A stretch of DNA of 21,509 bases from Flavobacteriaceae bacterium (lineage in GTDB: Bacteria; Bacteroidota; Bacteroidia; Flavobacteriales; Flavobacteriaceae), in the NCBI GenBank assembly GCA_030834365.1, contig JAURFJ010000010.1:1-21509 (forward strand). Reading direction: 5' to 3'. This document shows positions 13,855 to 21,509 of the stretch, piece after piece. The notes under the pieces were generated by a model. The model ran no database searches and was not told the DNA's origin. It was given only the letters and a program-made list of their open reading frames with translations. The number at the start of each line of letters is the position of its first letter. The first letter of the stretch is position 1. The position numbers and the translations under genes were made by a program.

Positions 13855-16619
13855 AATCTGACGCAATACACATAAAAGGAGCACGCCTTCACAACCTAAA
13901 AAACATCGATGTACGCATACCTCGAAATCAACTAACGGTTATAACCGGTTTGTCGGGTTCAGGTAAGTCTTCACTCGCTTTCGATACGCTTTACGCCGAA
14001 GGGCAACGCCGCTATGTAGAAAGTTTGTCTAGCTATGCCCGGCAATTTTTAGGAAAATTAGACAAACCAAATGTAGACTCCATTCAAGGTATTTCTCCGG
14101 CCATTGCTATAGAACAAAAGGTTAATAGCACCAACCCAAGGTCTACTGTGGGGTCGAGCACCGAACTTTACGATTACCTGCGACTGTTATTTGCTAGAAT
14201 AGGAACGACCTACTCTCCCGTAAGCAATGAAGCCGTTCAACGCGACACGGTAAGTGACGTAGTTGACTTCATACTTGGCCAGAAAAATAACACCAAGCTA
14301 CTGTTGCTTTCACCCATAGCGTTAAGAGCACAACAAGAGCCGTATACCAAAGCCATGTTGCTTGGCTCGGCCGGATTCGCGCGTATTTTTTGCAACAACG
14401 AGGTTTTGCGTATAGACCAACTCACACCCGACTTCAATGCACCTTTTAGCTTGGTTGTAGACCGGGTAGTAATCAATCAACCAGATGAAGACTTTATTAA
14501 CAGGCTCTCTAGCGCCGTTGACAATGCCTTTTATGAGGGCCGAGGACAGTGTGAGGTGCTCAATCTAGATAACAACGAATTGAAAGCCTTCAATGATCGG
14601 TTTGAGAAAGACGGAATACTGTTTGACGAGCCAAGCATCCACCTCTTTAATTCAAACAATCCCTTTGGAGCCTGCAAGCGCTGTGAGGGCTATGGCGATG
14701 TGCTCGGAATAGACCCCGAACTCGTTATTCCAGATACGCGAAAAAGCATTTACGAAGGGGCTATCGCCCCATGGAATGGGGAGCGGTTTTCAAAATACAA
14801 AGAACAACTGATGGCGGTAGCCACCAAGCAGGGTATTTCGGTTCACAAACCTTGGCACCAACTTAGCGAACAAGAGCAAGAAAAAGTCTGGAATGGCGGA
14901 CCTGGTTATAAAGGGATTTACGACTTTTTCGACAAGATCGAAGAAAAAACCTATAAGATTCAAAACCGAGTGCTGCTGTCTCGTTATAGAGGTAAATCAA
15001 AATGTCCGAGCTGTAAAGGCAGCAGACTGCGCAAGGAAGCCTCCTATGTAAAAATTGATGGATACGCGATAACTGACCTAATGAACAAGTCGATTAAAGA
15101 ACTTAAAGTGGTCTTTGACAACTTGTCTTTAAACGCCTACCAAGAGTCTGTAGCCAAACGCATTCTGATCGAAATACGAACCCGTTTGGATTATCTCGAC
15201 CGAGTGGGCTTGGCTTACCTGACCTTAAGCCGAAAATCGAATACATTGTCGGGTGGTGAAAGCCAGCGCATCAATCTAGCCACCTCGGTGGGCAGCAGTT
15301 TGGTTGGATCTATGTACATACTAGACGAACCCAGTATTGGTCTTCATTCAAAAGACACTGAGAATCTAATCAGTGTACTCAAAGCCTTGAGAGACTTAGG
15401 AAACACAGTGATCGTCGTTGAGCACGATGAGGACATCATGAAACAAGCTGATCACATAATAGATATAGGCCCTATGGCTGGAGCCCTCGGCGGACATGTA
15501 GTTGCTCAGGGCACGTATACTGAATTCGTAACGAAGGAAAGCTTAACGGCTCAGTATTTGAGCAATCGCTTGAGCATTGAAATTCCCGCTAAACGCAAAC
15601 GATCAACACACGCCATCACCTTTACAGGGGCGCGCTTAAACAACCTTAAAAATATCAGCGTAACCATTCCATTGAACGCCATAACTGCAGTTACCGGAGT
15701 TTCTGGTAGCGGCAAAAGCACGCTGGTCAGAGACATTGTTTTTCAAGGATTAGCGCATTATTTGGGTGGATACCAAGGTCCATTTAAGCATCTTGATTCT
15801 CTTGAGGGTGACCTTCGAAAAATCAAAGCGGTTGAATTTGTTGATCAAAATCCTATAGGCCGCTCTTCTCGCTCTAATCCGGTCACCTACATAAAAGCCT
15901 ATGACGATATTCGATCGCTTTACGCTAGTCAAAAACAGAGCAAACTCTTTAGCCTACAGCCGAAACACTTTTCCTTCAACGTAGAGGCTGGGCGCTGCGA
16001 AACCTGCAAGGGAGAAGGTACGGTTACCGTAGAAATGCAATTCATGGCCGATGTAGTTCTGACCTGCGAAGACTGCAAAGGAAAGCGCTTTAAAGAAGAG
16101 ATTCTTGAGGTTAGGTTTCATGAAAAATCAATTTACGACCTACTGCAATTAACAATTGACCAAGCCATTGAATTTTTTGAACTCCACGGGCAATCCAAGT
16201 TAGCCCACAAGCTGCAACCCTTAAAAGATGTTGGCTTGGGGTATGTCACCCTCGGTCAATCATCTTCTACCCTATCTGGCGGAGAGGCCCAGCGTATTAA
16301 ATTGGCCTCCTTTCTCTCGAAAGGATCTCAGAGCCCCCCGACACTCTTTATTTTCGATGAGCCAACAACCGGATTGCATTTCGAAGATGTAAAGACCCTC
16401 AAGAAAGCGTTCGATGCGTTGATTACAAACGGACACAGCATTCTCTTAATCGAACACCATCTCGATTTAATCAAATGCGCAGATTACGTTATTGAACTAG
16501 GACCGGTTGGAGGTACATCTGGCGGATATCTCATAAGCAAGGGCACCCCAGAAGAAATTGCAACAGATCCTCAATCGATCACTGCACCTTACCTGGCCGA
16601 AAAGCTAGCTGTATCCTAA
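13851..16619 (+). CDS. uvrA: Excinuclease ABC subunit A (UvrA)
   Basis: The damage-recognition ATPase of nucleotide excision repair, 922 aa. Two ABC modules are complete: Walker A GLSGSGKSS at 33-41 and GVSGSGKST at 616-624, signatures LSGGESQRINLAT and LSGGEAQRIKLAS, and Walker B LDEPSIGLH and FDEPTTGLH. Zinc-binding CxxC pairs are Cys275/278, Cys385/388, Cys716/719 and Cys739/742. The extra CxxC pair just before FNNP in E. coli UvrA (about 253-256) is missing: the same place reads RFEKDGILFDEPSIHLFNSNNP. The UvrB-binding and insertion regions appear present by length. The start is the GTG at 13851, overlapping the nth stop by 4 nt. The last 15 nt overlap the convergent flippase gene. Confidence 0.97.
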   Translation: MKSDAIHIKGARLHNLKNIDVRIPRNQLTVITGLSGSGKSSLAFDTLYAEGQRRYVESLSSYARQFLGKLDKPNVDSIQGISPAIAIEQKVNSTNPRSTVGSSTELYDYLRLLFARIGTTYSPVSNEAVQRDTVSDVVDFILGQKNNTKLLLLSPIALRAQQEPYTKAMLLGSAGFARIFCNNEVLRIDQLTPDFNAPFSLVVDRVVINQPDEDFINRLSSAVDNAFYEGRGQCEVLNLDNNELKAFNDRFEKDGILFDEPSIHLFNSNNPFGACKRCEGYGDVLGIDPELVIPDTRKSIYEGAIAPWNGERFSKYKEQLMAVATKQGISVHKPWHQLSEQEQEKVWNGGPGYKGIYDFFDKIEEKTYKIQNRVLLSRYRGKSKCPSCKGSRLRKEASYVKIDGYAITDLMNKSIKELKVVFDNLSLNAYQESVAKRILIEIRTRLDYLDRVGLAYLTLSRKSNTLSGGESQRINLATSVGSSLVGSMYILDEPSIGLHSKDTENLISVLKALRDLGNTVIVVEHDEDIMKQADHIIDIGPMAGALGGHVVAQGTYTEFVTKESLTAQYLSNRLSIEIPAKRKRSTHAITFTGARLNNLKNISVTIPLNAITAVTGVSGSGKSTLVRDIVFQGLAHYLGGYQGPFKHLDSLEGDLRKIKAVEFVDQNPIGRSSRSNPVTYIKAYDDIRSLYASQKQSKLFSLQPKHFSFNVEAGRCETCKGEGTVTVEMQFMADVVLTCEDCKGKRFKEEILEVRFHEKSIYDLLQLTIDQAIEFFELHGQSKLAHKLQPLKDVGLGYVTLGQSSSTLSGGEAQRIKLASFLSKGSQSPPTLFIFDEPTTGLHFEDVKTLKKAFDALITNGHSILLIEHHLDLIKCADYVIELGPVGGTSGGYLISKGTPEEIATDPQSITAPYLAEKLAVS

Positions 16620-18026
16620 AAAGGTTGTTGAAAAAACACGTCTTTTCCAGAACACCCACAACAGCAATAGTAACACACCAACTCGCACCCCATTCAACCA
16701 GGGGGCATGAATCGTAAGCTCCACTCCTAGAAAGACCAGTCCGAAAAGAGCCGGCACTAGATGGCCCGCATTAAGCGCCTTAATTTGAAGAAATTTAGTG
16801 GTGGCCCAAACTTTAAGTAGTGAAAATAAAAGAACTGCGGCTCCGGTGGCTAAAGCAGCTCCGTAAATTCCGTAGACCGGAATTAGAAGTACATTCAGTA
16901 CCACCATGATGAGCAGAAAACCTAGGCTAAACAGCAAATAGGTTTGGTAAAACTTCGAATAATAAAAAGGTGCATTTAATGGGGTAAAGCTAGAGTCGAT
17001 AAGTTTCAAGGCCAGCAATAACGGAAAGACCGAAAAGGCAGTGTGGTAATCTTCAGGCAAGAAAAAACGCAATACCGGCTGTAAGGTGAGCAGTACAGCC
17101 AAGATGAGTACTCCGTAGCAACTACTTATAGAAATAGTCTTTTGAATCAACGCAGTCAACCCTTCGGTGTTCTGTTGGTGTTGCAAAGCGGCACATTTGG
17201 CGTTATACAGCGGTTGCACTGAACGAAGCGGTATAGCTATGGTGGTTGCCATAAAAACAAATACCGTATACAAAGCCACATTAGAGGCAGAAGATAGGGT
17301 GTGTAGCATCACCTTATCGATCTCTAAAAAGGCCAAGCTTAGGCCACTGCCAAGAATAACTAACCCACTGTACCCTAAAAGTCTTCTGTAGTCGCTCTGA
17401 GTTCCCTTTTGCACCAAATCAAAGGGCATAAGTCTATAGGCAATTATTCCCATGACTATAGCGCGAATGAGGTAAATGATACCAAGCATGAGCAAAAAAA
17501 AGTTCAGCTCTAGGGGCTGTACAACAAAATGCGAACCAAGAAGAAGAAGTATGCCCAGCCTTGGAAATACCTCCTTTAGAAAAACTCCGGCTGATGTTTT
17601 AAAATGGACCTTTGTCAAGGCAAAAAACAGTTCAAAATAAGCCATTAGAATCCCTACGATCATTATAGCATATACCGCCTCAGTGTCTACTCGATTTGAT
17701 GTACTCAGTTTATCGGCGATTGATTGATCAAACCCTATAATAATGAAAAGCAGTAGTACAGAAAACATACTGATCAACTGCAAACTGAGGCTGGCTAGTT
17801 GTTTGCGATTTTTGTCGTTGCCTCCTTCGAAGTACCTCAGTATAGTTTGTTGCATCCCTAGCGATAAAAACGGGAATAAGAGCGATGCTGAGGCTAGAAT
17901 AAACGATATAGTTCCGTAATGTTCAGGAGTAAAAACGCGGGTGTACAACAACAGCACATTTACGGCTCCCAGAAAAAATCCTAGGGCGGTGAACCATCCG
18001 TTTCGTTCAATTTGCTTGGCAATCAT
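16605..18026 (-). CDS. Polysaccharide flippase, MATE/MOP superfamily (Wzx-like)
   Basis: A 473-aa polytopic membrane protein with about 12-14 hydrophobic spans along its length. Examples are residues 12-31 (FTALGFFLGAVNVLLLYT), 41-60, 86-104, and the closing VGVLLLLLWVFWKRR. The N-terminal segment YTRVFTPEHYGTISFILASASLLFPFLSLG and the following QQTILRYFEG are typical of the polysaccharide biosynthesis (RfbX/Wzx-like) family, which flips lipid-linked glycan units across the inner membrane. The substrate cannot be predicted. It begins with ATG at 18026, overlapping the glycosyltransferase stop by 4 nt, and is the last gene of the minus-strand block. That it works with the upstream glycosyltransferase is inference from coupling. 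Confidence 0.85.
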   Translation of the reverse strand: MIAKQIERNGWFTALGFFLGAVNVLLLYTRVFTPEHYGTISFILASASLLFPFLSLGMQQTILRYFEGGNDKNRKQLASLSLQLISMFSVLLLFIIIGFDQSIADKLSTSNRVDTEAVYAIMIVGILMAYFELFFALTKVHFKTSAGVFLKEVFPRLGILLLLGSHFVVQPLELNFFLLMLGIIYLIRAIVMGIIAYRLMPFDLVQKGTQSDYRRLLGYSGLVILGSGLSLAFLEIDKVMLHTLSSASNVALYTVFVFMATTIAIPLRSVQPLYNAKCAALQHQQNTEGLTALIQKTISISSCYGVLILAVLLTLQPVLRFFLPEDYHTAFSVFPLLLALKLIDSSFTPLNAPFYYSKFYQTYLLFSLGFLLIMVVLNVLLIPVYGIYGAALATGAAVLLFSLLKVWATTKFLQIKALNAGHLVPALFGLVFLGVELTIHAPWLNGVRVGVLLLLLWVFWKRRVFSTTFLGYS

Positions 18027-19330
18027 AAGGCCTTAATATGGGTTGCTAATTGTTGACACAGGCTTTGGTGTTCGAATCTTTCAATTGATCTTAACGCTCT
18101 AAGGGGAAGCTTTGAAGTTATAAATTGATCCAATAGAGCCCTGACGAATAGCTTCATCTCGTCTTTTTGCTCATGAGAAACGACTAGCGTGCCTTCTAAA
18201 TCAGCCACTAATTGAGCGACTTCCCATTGTTTTGGTCCGATCGCAAGCAATGGAGCCTTCATAGACAAGTATTCGTATAATTTTCCGGGCACTGCGAATT
18301 CATAAGAACGGTCGTCACCCTCGCAAAGCAGTAACAAAGATGAACCATTGACATAACCGTCAAGGCTCTGTTTAGGAACATAGCCCTCAAAACAAGCGTT
18401 AGTCACCAACCCATTTTCGGCCAGTGAATCTTTGACAGCCTCAGAGACATCACCTAAAAATACGAGCTTTATACGATGGGCTCCATCTGCACCCTCAGCT
18501 ATCAGCTCGGCAATAGCTCGCCATAAATGAACAGGATTTCTATGTTCAAATAAAGAACCTACATGGAGTAAGTTAAAGTCTTCAGTAATTTTAAGGCTGG
18601 AGTCATCGTAGTAAGACGAGAATCCATTAGTCACGCACGCTGTTTTTGCCCCGTAATTTTGAGTGTAATGATGCGCAAGAGACTGGGTTGTGGTAAGCAC
18701 AAGATCTGCAGTTTGAACGACTGCTTGCTCCATTTTCTGGTGGCGCGCTAATGTGCGCTTAGTTAAACCTAAGGTCTTATGGTAACCAATTTCTACCCAA
18801 GGATCTCTAAAATCGGCTATCCACTTAAGGGTTAGTGGTTTGTGGCGATTTAACAAATCAAGAGCGGCGAGGTGAACACTATGGGGCGGACCCGTTGTAA
18901 TTACTGCCTCAACCTCTTGCTGCTCAATTAGTTTGGCTAACACCTTGCGCAGAGGCTTTATCCACAAAAGACGTGAGTCGGGAACAAAAAACTGAGCTCT
19001 TATAGCAAAAAGTAAACGCTGTAACAGGCCCTTTGGCTTAGACGGAAGCAGCCCTTTAGAATAGTCTTTAGCCTGAGAAAACCCAAGCCATTTAGCCCAG
19101 CGTATGGGTTCAATAATAGGAACTTTTATGAGCTCAAGCTCGGAGTCAGCTTCCCCCTCTAATGTGAAATCGAGTTGAGGATAAGCTGCATTCTTCGGAA
19201 TAACTACGATTGGCCTCAGACCATTTTCCTTAAAGTGCCGTGTTAAACCGACCCAACGCTGAACCCCTGGGCCACCGGCAGGTGGCCAATAATAAGCGAC
19301 TACAATTACGTTTCTCAGCTTCTCCTCCAT
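18023..19330 (-). CDS. Glycosyltransferase, GT-B fold, family 4-like
   Basis: A 435-aa cytoplasmic or membrane-associated sugar transferase. The N-terminal domain begins VIVVAYYWPPAGGPGVQRW (8-26), a hallmark acceptor-side loop of Bacteroidota GT4-like enzymes. TADLVLTTTQSLAHHY marks the end of that domain. The C-terminal domain has LLHVGSLFEHRNPVHLWRAI and the donor-binding stretch EFAVPGKLYEYLSMKAPLLAIGP (around 342-365), which carries the conserved acidic residue of the GT-B nucleotide-sugar site. There is no signal peptide. It overlaps the YfhO-like gene by 16 nt upstream and the flippase by 4 nt downstream, so the three are translated as a unit. Donor and acceptor are unknown. Confidence 0.88.
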   Translation of the reverse strand: MEEKLRNVIVVAYYWPPAGGPGVQRWVGLTRHFKENGLRPIVVIPKNAAYPQLDFTLEGEADSELELIKVPIIEPIRWAKWLGFSQAKDYSKGLLPSKPKGLLQRLLFAIRAQFFVPDSRLLWIKPLRKVLAKLIEQQEVEAVITTGPPHSVHLAALDLLNRHKPLTLKWIADFRDPWVEIGYHKTLGLTKRTLARHQKMEQAVVQTADLVLTTTQSLAHHYTQNYGAKTACVTNGFSSYYDDSSLKITEDFNLLHVGSLFEHRNPVHLWRAIAELIAEGADGAHRIKLVFLGDVSEAVKDSLAENGLVTNACFEGYVPKQSLDGYVNGSSLLLLCEGDDRSYEFAVPGKLYEYLSMKAPLLAIGPKQWEVAQLVADLEGTLVVSHEQKDEMKLFVRALLDQFITSKLPLRALRSIERFEHQSLCQQLATHIKAL

Positions 19331-21509
19331 TCATATAGGGGAATAAACAGCAAAGCCACTATAAACAAGATCTGGGCTGGTAGCCTAAATAAATCGGCCT
19401 TTTGAACCACCTCGGGATCGAAATACAGCCTCACTTGATGCGCACCAGGCTTAAGAACAGCACCAATTAACGCGTAATTGGTTTGATAAATAGCTGTAAG
19501 CTCGCCATCTACCTCTAATTTCCAATCAGACGGATTAGGGGTGTAAAACCATTCCGAAAAAACGGCGAATCTAGCACGTTCTGCGTTGTACTGAAAAGAA
19601 ATATCACCCTCATTAGCCTGAATGATCTCGATATAATCGGCTTCGGAGGAGGAGTAATTCGACAAAACGGCAGAAGGAGCTTCAAGAACAAGGGCTTCGC
19701 TTTTATAATTCAGTGTTTTCAAGCCGAGAAGAGCCTCTTCTTCGCTTTCTACGCCAGTGGTTGATTCCACAAACCAGGCTGGGCCTAAGCTAGAGGTATA
19801 AGGCATGATAGATTCTTCTCCTGACTGGTCAGTTGTAATTAGGTATTTCACGTTAAGCATATCTAAGACCTCAGGCCGATCCCTGTAAATCAGATAGTCG
19901 GTAATATTTTGTATGAACGCCGGTTTTGCTGCATGGTAGCCGCCCAAAGAACGGTGAAAGTATGAAGTTCGAGCACCATTGAGACCCTCGTTAAGATTAA
20001 AGACCTTATAGTAGGTCGTATCTTTAAGTAGTTCTGCATCAACAGCACTCGCACTAAAGGGTTTTTCAATTTGCCGTGCACTCACAAAGTCGTCGGCCCG
20101 AATATAGCGTTTGGCCACTCCGCCCAAATCGATAAGAACAAGCATTATTAAAGCGAAAAAAGGGACAGGGTACTTGTTTATACAATCGTAAAACCACAAT
20201 ACACTGAGGGTAAGTAACCCAAAGATCAGAGTCCTTATGAGATCATTGTAAAACAAACGCTTTCGATCTTCAATCAGAGCATTTAAAAACTCTTGAGAGT
20301 AATTCTCAGCATAAAAAGGATCTGAGCCTCCAGAAAATCCGGTAAACAAAGAAGCAATAATGGCAGCAATAAAAACTGCACCTAATGCTATAGCCGTATA
20401 GCTCAATTGCTTTCGATTGGGGTCTCGATAAAATCGATAAACCCCATGGGCAGCCAGCACAGGAACCATTAGAGAGAGAATTACTTGAATAGAAGAAACG
20501 GCTCTAAACTTGTTGTAAAAAGGCAAATAGTTAACCATCAACTCCGTTAGGGGCATAAAGTTCTTACCCCAAGAAAGTGCAAGAAAAAGAAGAAAGCTAA
20601 AACCTATCGTTATACGTCCCAGACCATTGAGGTAAAAGAATCCCATCAGCGCGAGCACGCCTATTACCACACCTAAATAAGCTGGAGCGGCGACTATGGG
20701 TTGTTCTCCCCAATACAAGGGGAATCGGTTGACGAAATCAACAGCCGCAGCCCTTGGTACATTATTAGCTCTTAAAAAGTCGTAGACCTTAGAGTCTTCG
20801 CCAACAGGCTCGGCATTCGATCCACCCACATAACGCGGAATTAATAGGTTAAACGACTCCCCAATTCCGTAGCTGTATTGCGTTATGTAGTCAAGTGATA
20901 GACCTGAGGTTCGTGATTTAGGGGTTCCGTCTGGCTCAACTTGAATATTAGACTCTCCTCGCGTACTGAATTCAGCATATTCTTTAGTAGCAAAGAGGCT
21001 AGTCGCATTTAGGGCTATCCCCCATACGATGGCTAATGCTAAAAGAACTGTTCGCTTTAAGAAAAGGCTGAGGTTGGTCTCTTTGAGGGCCTTAACTCCT
21101 TCAGCTAACCACAAAATACCCATAAACAAAAAGAGGTAGTACGTCATTTGGTAATGATTGGCATAAATCTCCAATCCAACAAAAAGGGCTAAAGCCAGTG
21201 TATATAGGGCAGACTGCCTCTTTCTAAAGAGTCCGTAAGCCGCAGCTAATACCAACGGAAAATAGCCGATAGCGTGGGCCTTAGCGTTGTGTCCAACATC
21301 TAGAATAATTATATGATAAGTAGCGAGGGCAAAACCCACAGCCCCCAGGGCCGCAGCCCTATAATCAATACCTAATATTAACAACAATAGGTAGGCTGAG
21401 AGAAGGTATAGAAACACATAGTCTGTTGGACGCGGAAGAAAGCGAATACCTTTATCAATAGTTCGCATCATGTTGTAAGCATAGTGAGCTCCCAATTGGT
21501 AGGTGGGCA
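19315..21509 (-). CDS. YfhO-family membrane protein, 5' end outside the window
   Basis: A large polytopic membrane protein of the YfhO family. In Firmicutes members are tied to glycosylation of lipoteichoic acid with GT-C-like architecture; the Bacteroidota role is not established. The frame is open to the window edge, reading PTYQLGAHYAYN at the N-terminal side, a common internal YfhO segment. An internal TTG at 21495 is therefore not the true start, and perhaps a hundred N-terminal residues are missing. Many membrane spans run to about 20130. A periplasmic domain follows, with TYYKVFNLNEGLNGARTSYF, YHAAKPAFIQNITDYL and NVKYLITTD, then a beta-rich module (SEWFYTPNPSDWKLEVDG). One last span (ILFIVALLFIPLYEW) closes the protein. 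The stop overlaps the glycosyltransferase start by 16 nt. Confidence 0.85.
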   Translation of the reverse strand, partial: PTYQLGAHYAYNMMRTIDKGIRFLPRPTDYVFLYLLSAYLLLLILGIDYRAAALGAVGFALATYHIIILDVGHNAKAHAIGYFPLVLAAAYGLFRKRQSALYTLALALFVGLEIYANHYQMTYYLFLFMGILWLAEGVKALKETNLSLFLKRTVLLALAIVWGIALNATSLFATKEYAEFSTRGESNIQVEPDGTPKSRTSGLSLDYITQYSYGIGESFNLLIPRYVGGSNAEPVGEDSKVYDFLRANNVPRAAAVDFVNRFPLYWGEQPIVAAPAYLGVVIGVLALMGFFYLNGLGRITIGFSFLLFLALSWGKNFMPLTELMVNYLPFYNKFRAVSSIQVILSLMVPVLAAHGVYRFYRDPNRKQLSYTAIALGAVFIAAIIASLFTGFSGGSDPFYAENYSQEFLNALIEDRKRLFYNDLIRTLIFGLLTLSVLWFYDCINKYPVPFFALIMLVLIDLGGVAKRYIRADDFVSARQIEKPFSASAVDAELLKDTTYYKVFNLNEGLNGARTSYFHRSLGGYHAAKPAFIQNITDYLIYRDRPEVLDMLNVKYLITTDQSGEESIMPYTSSLGPAWFVESTTGVESEEEALLGLKTLNYKSEALVLEAPSAVLSNYSSSEADYIEIIQANEGDISFQYNAERARFAVFSEWFYTPNPSDWKLEVDGELTAIYQTNYALIGAVLKPGAHQVRLYFDPEVVQKADLFRLPAQILFIVALLFIPLYEWRRS

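Noticed and set aside
19890..20081. 63-codon minus-strand frame within the YfhO-like gene
   Set aside because: Out of frame with a well-supported membrane protein, and the composition is not protein-like.
1..21509. CRISPR arrays, tRNA/rRNA genes, insertion sequences, phage or defence islands
   Set aside because: No repeated spacer-like units, cloverleaf-like stretches, transposase or integrase motifs were seen by eye. Short or degenerate tRNA-like elements cannot be excluded without a dedicated scan.

Overview
The window looks like housekeeping chromosome from a Bacteroidota bacterium, probably Flavobacteriales. This rests on protein families that I recognise as typical of that phylum: a short LuxC-type acyl-CoA reductase beside serC, a DUF6787-like membrane protein, a TIGR02757 protein, a His-less dihydroorotase, and a 495-aa conserved protein often mislabelled as a TonB-dependent receptor. 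Upstream regions carry TAnnTTTG-type -7 boxes and few clear Shine-Dalgarno sites, which also fits. Genus is not resolvable by eye. I see no rRNA, tRNA, CRISPR array, transposase or phage gene, and no gene-free stretch over 100 bp.

Layout. (1) 1-3852, minus strand: ferredoxin, ychF, parE and the 5' part of parC. (2) 3902-6309, plus strand: acyl-CoA reductase, serC and a small membrane protein, starting from a 49-bp divergent gap with a perfect 16-bp palindrome that carries a -7 box on each strand. (3) 6304-6840, minus strand: msrA. (4) 6878-10188, plus strand: a LolD-like ATPase, a TIGR02757 protein, a dihydroorotase homologue without catalytic histidines, and an esterase, all nearly abutting or overlapping. 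(5) 10185-11154, minus strand: an MBL-fold hydrolase and a tiny membrane/coiled-coil protein. (6) 11235-12722, plus strand: the 495-aa conserved unknown. (7) 12702-13163, minus strand: a Bcp-type peroxiredoxin. (8) 13192-16619, plus strand: nth and uvrA, joined by a GTGA overlap. (9) 16605-21509, minus strand: a YfhO-like membrane protein (5' end outside the window), a GT-B glycosyltransferase and a polysaccharide flippase, each overlapping the next.

The gene order is very compact. All four convergent pairs overlap at their 3' ends (6, 4, 21 and 15 nt), and all four divergent pairs are separated by only 28-80 bp. Functionally the window combines DNA topology and repair (topoisomerase IV, Nth, UvrA, perhaps the TIGR02757 protein), oxidative-damage defence (MsrA, Bcp) and envelope/surface glycan genes.

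The observations most worth following are: the TIGR02757 protein appears to be a hidden relative of the endonuclease III fold, visible by comparison with Nth in this same window; Nth lacks all four iron-sulfur cysteines; the dihydroorotase is a probable pseudo-enzyme; the ferredoxin/luxC palindrome is a candidate bidirectional promoter; and the 495-aa protein has no known function.
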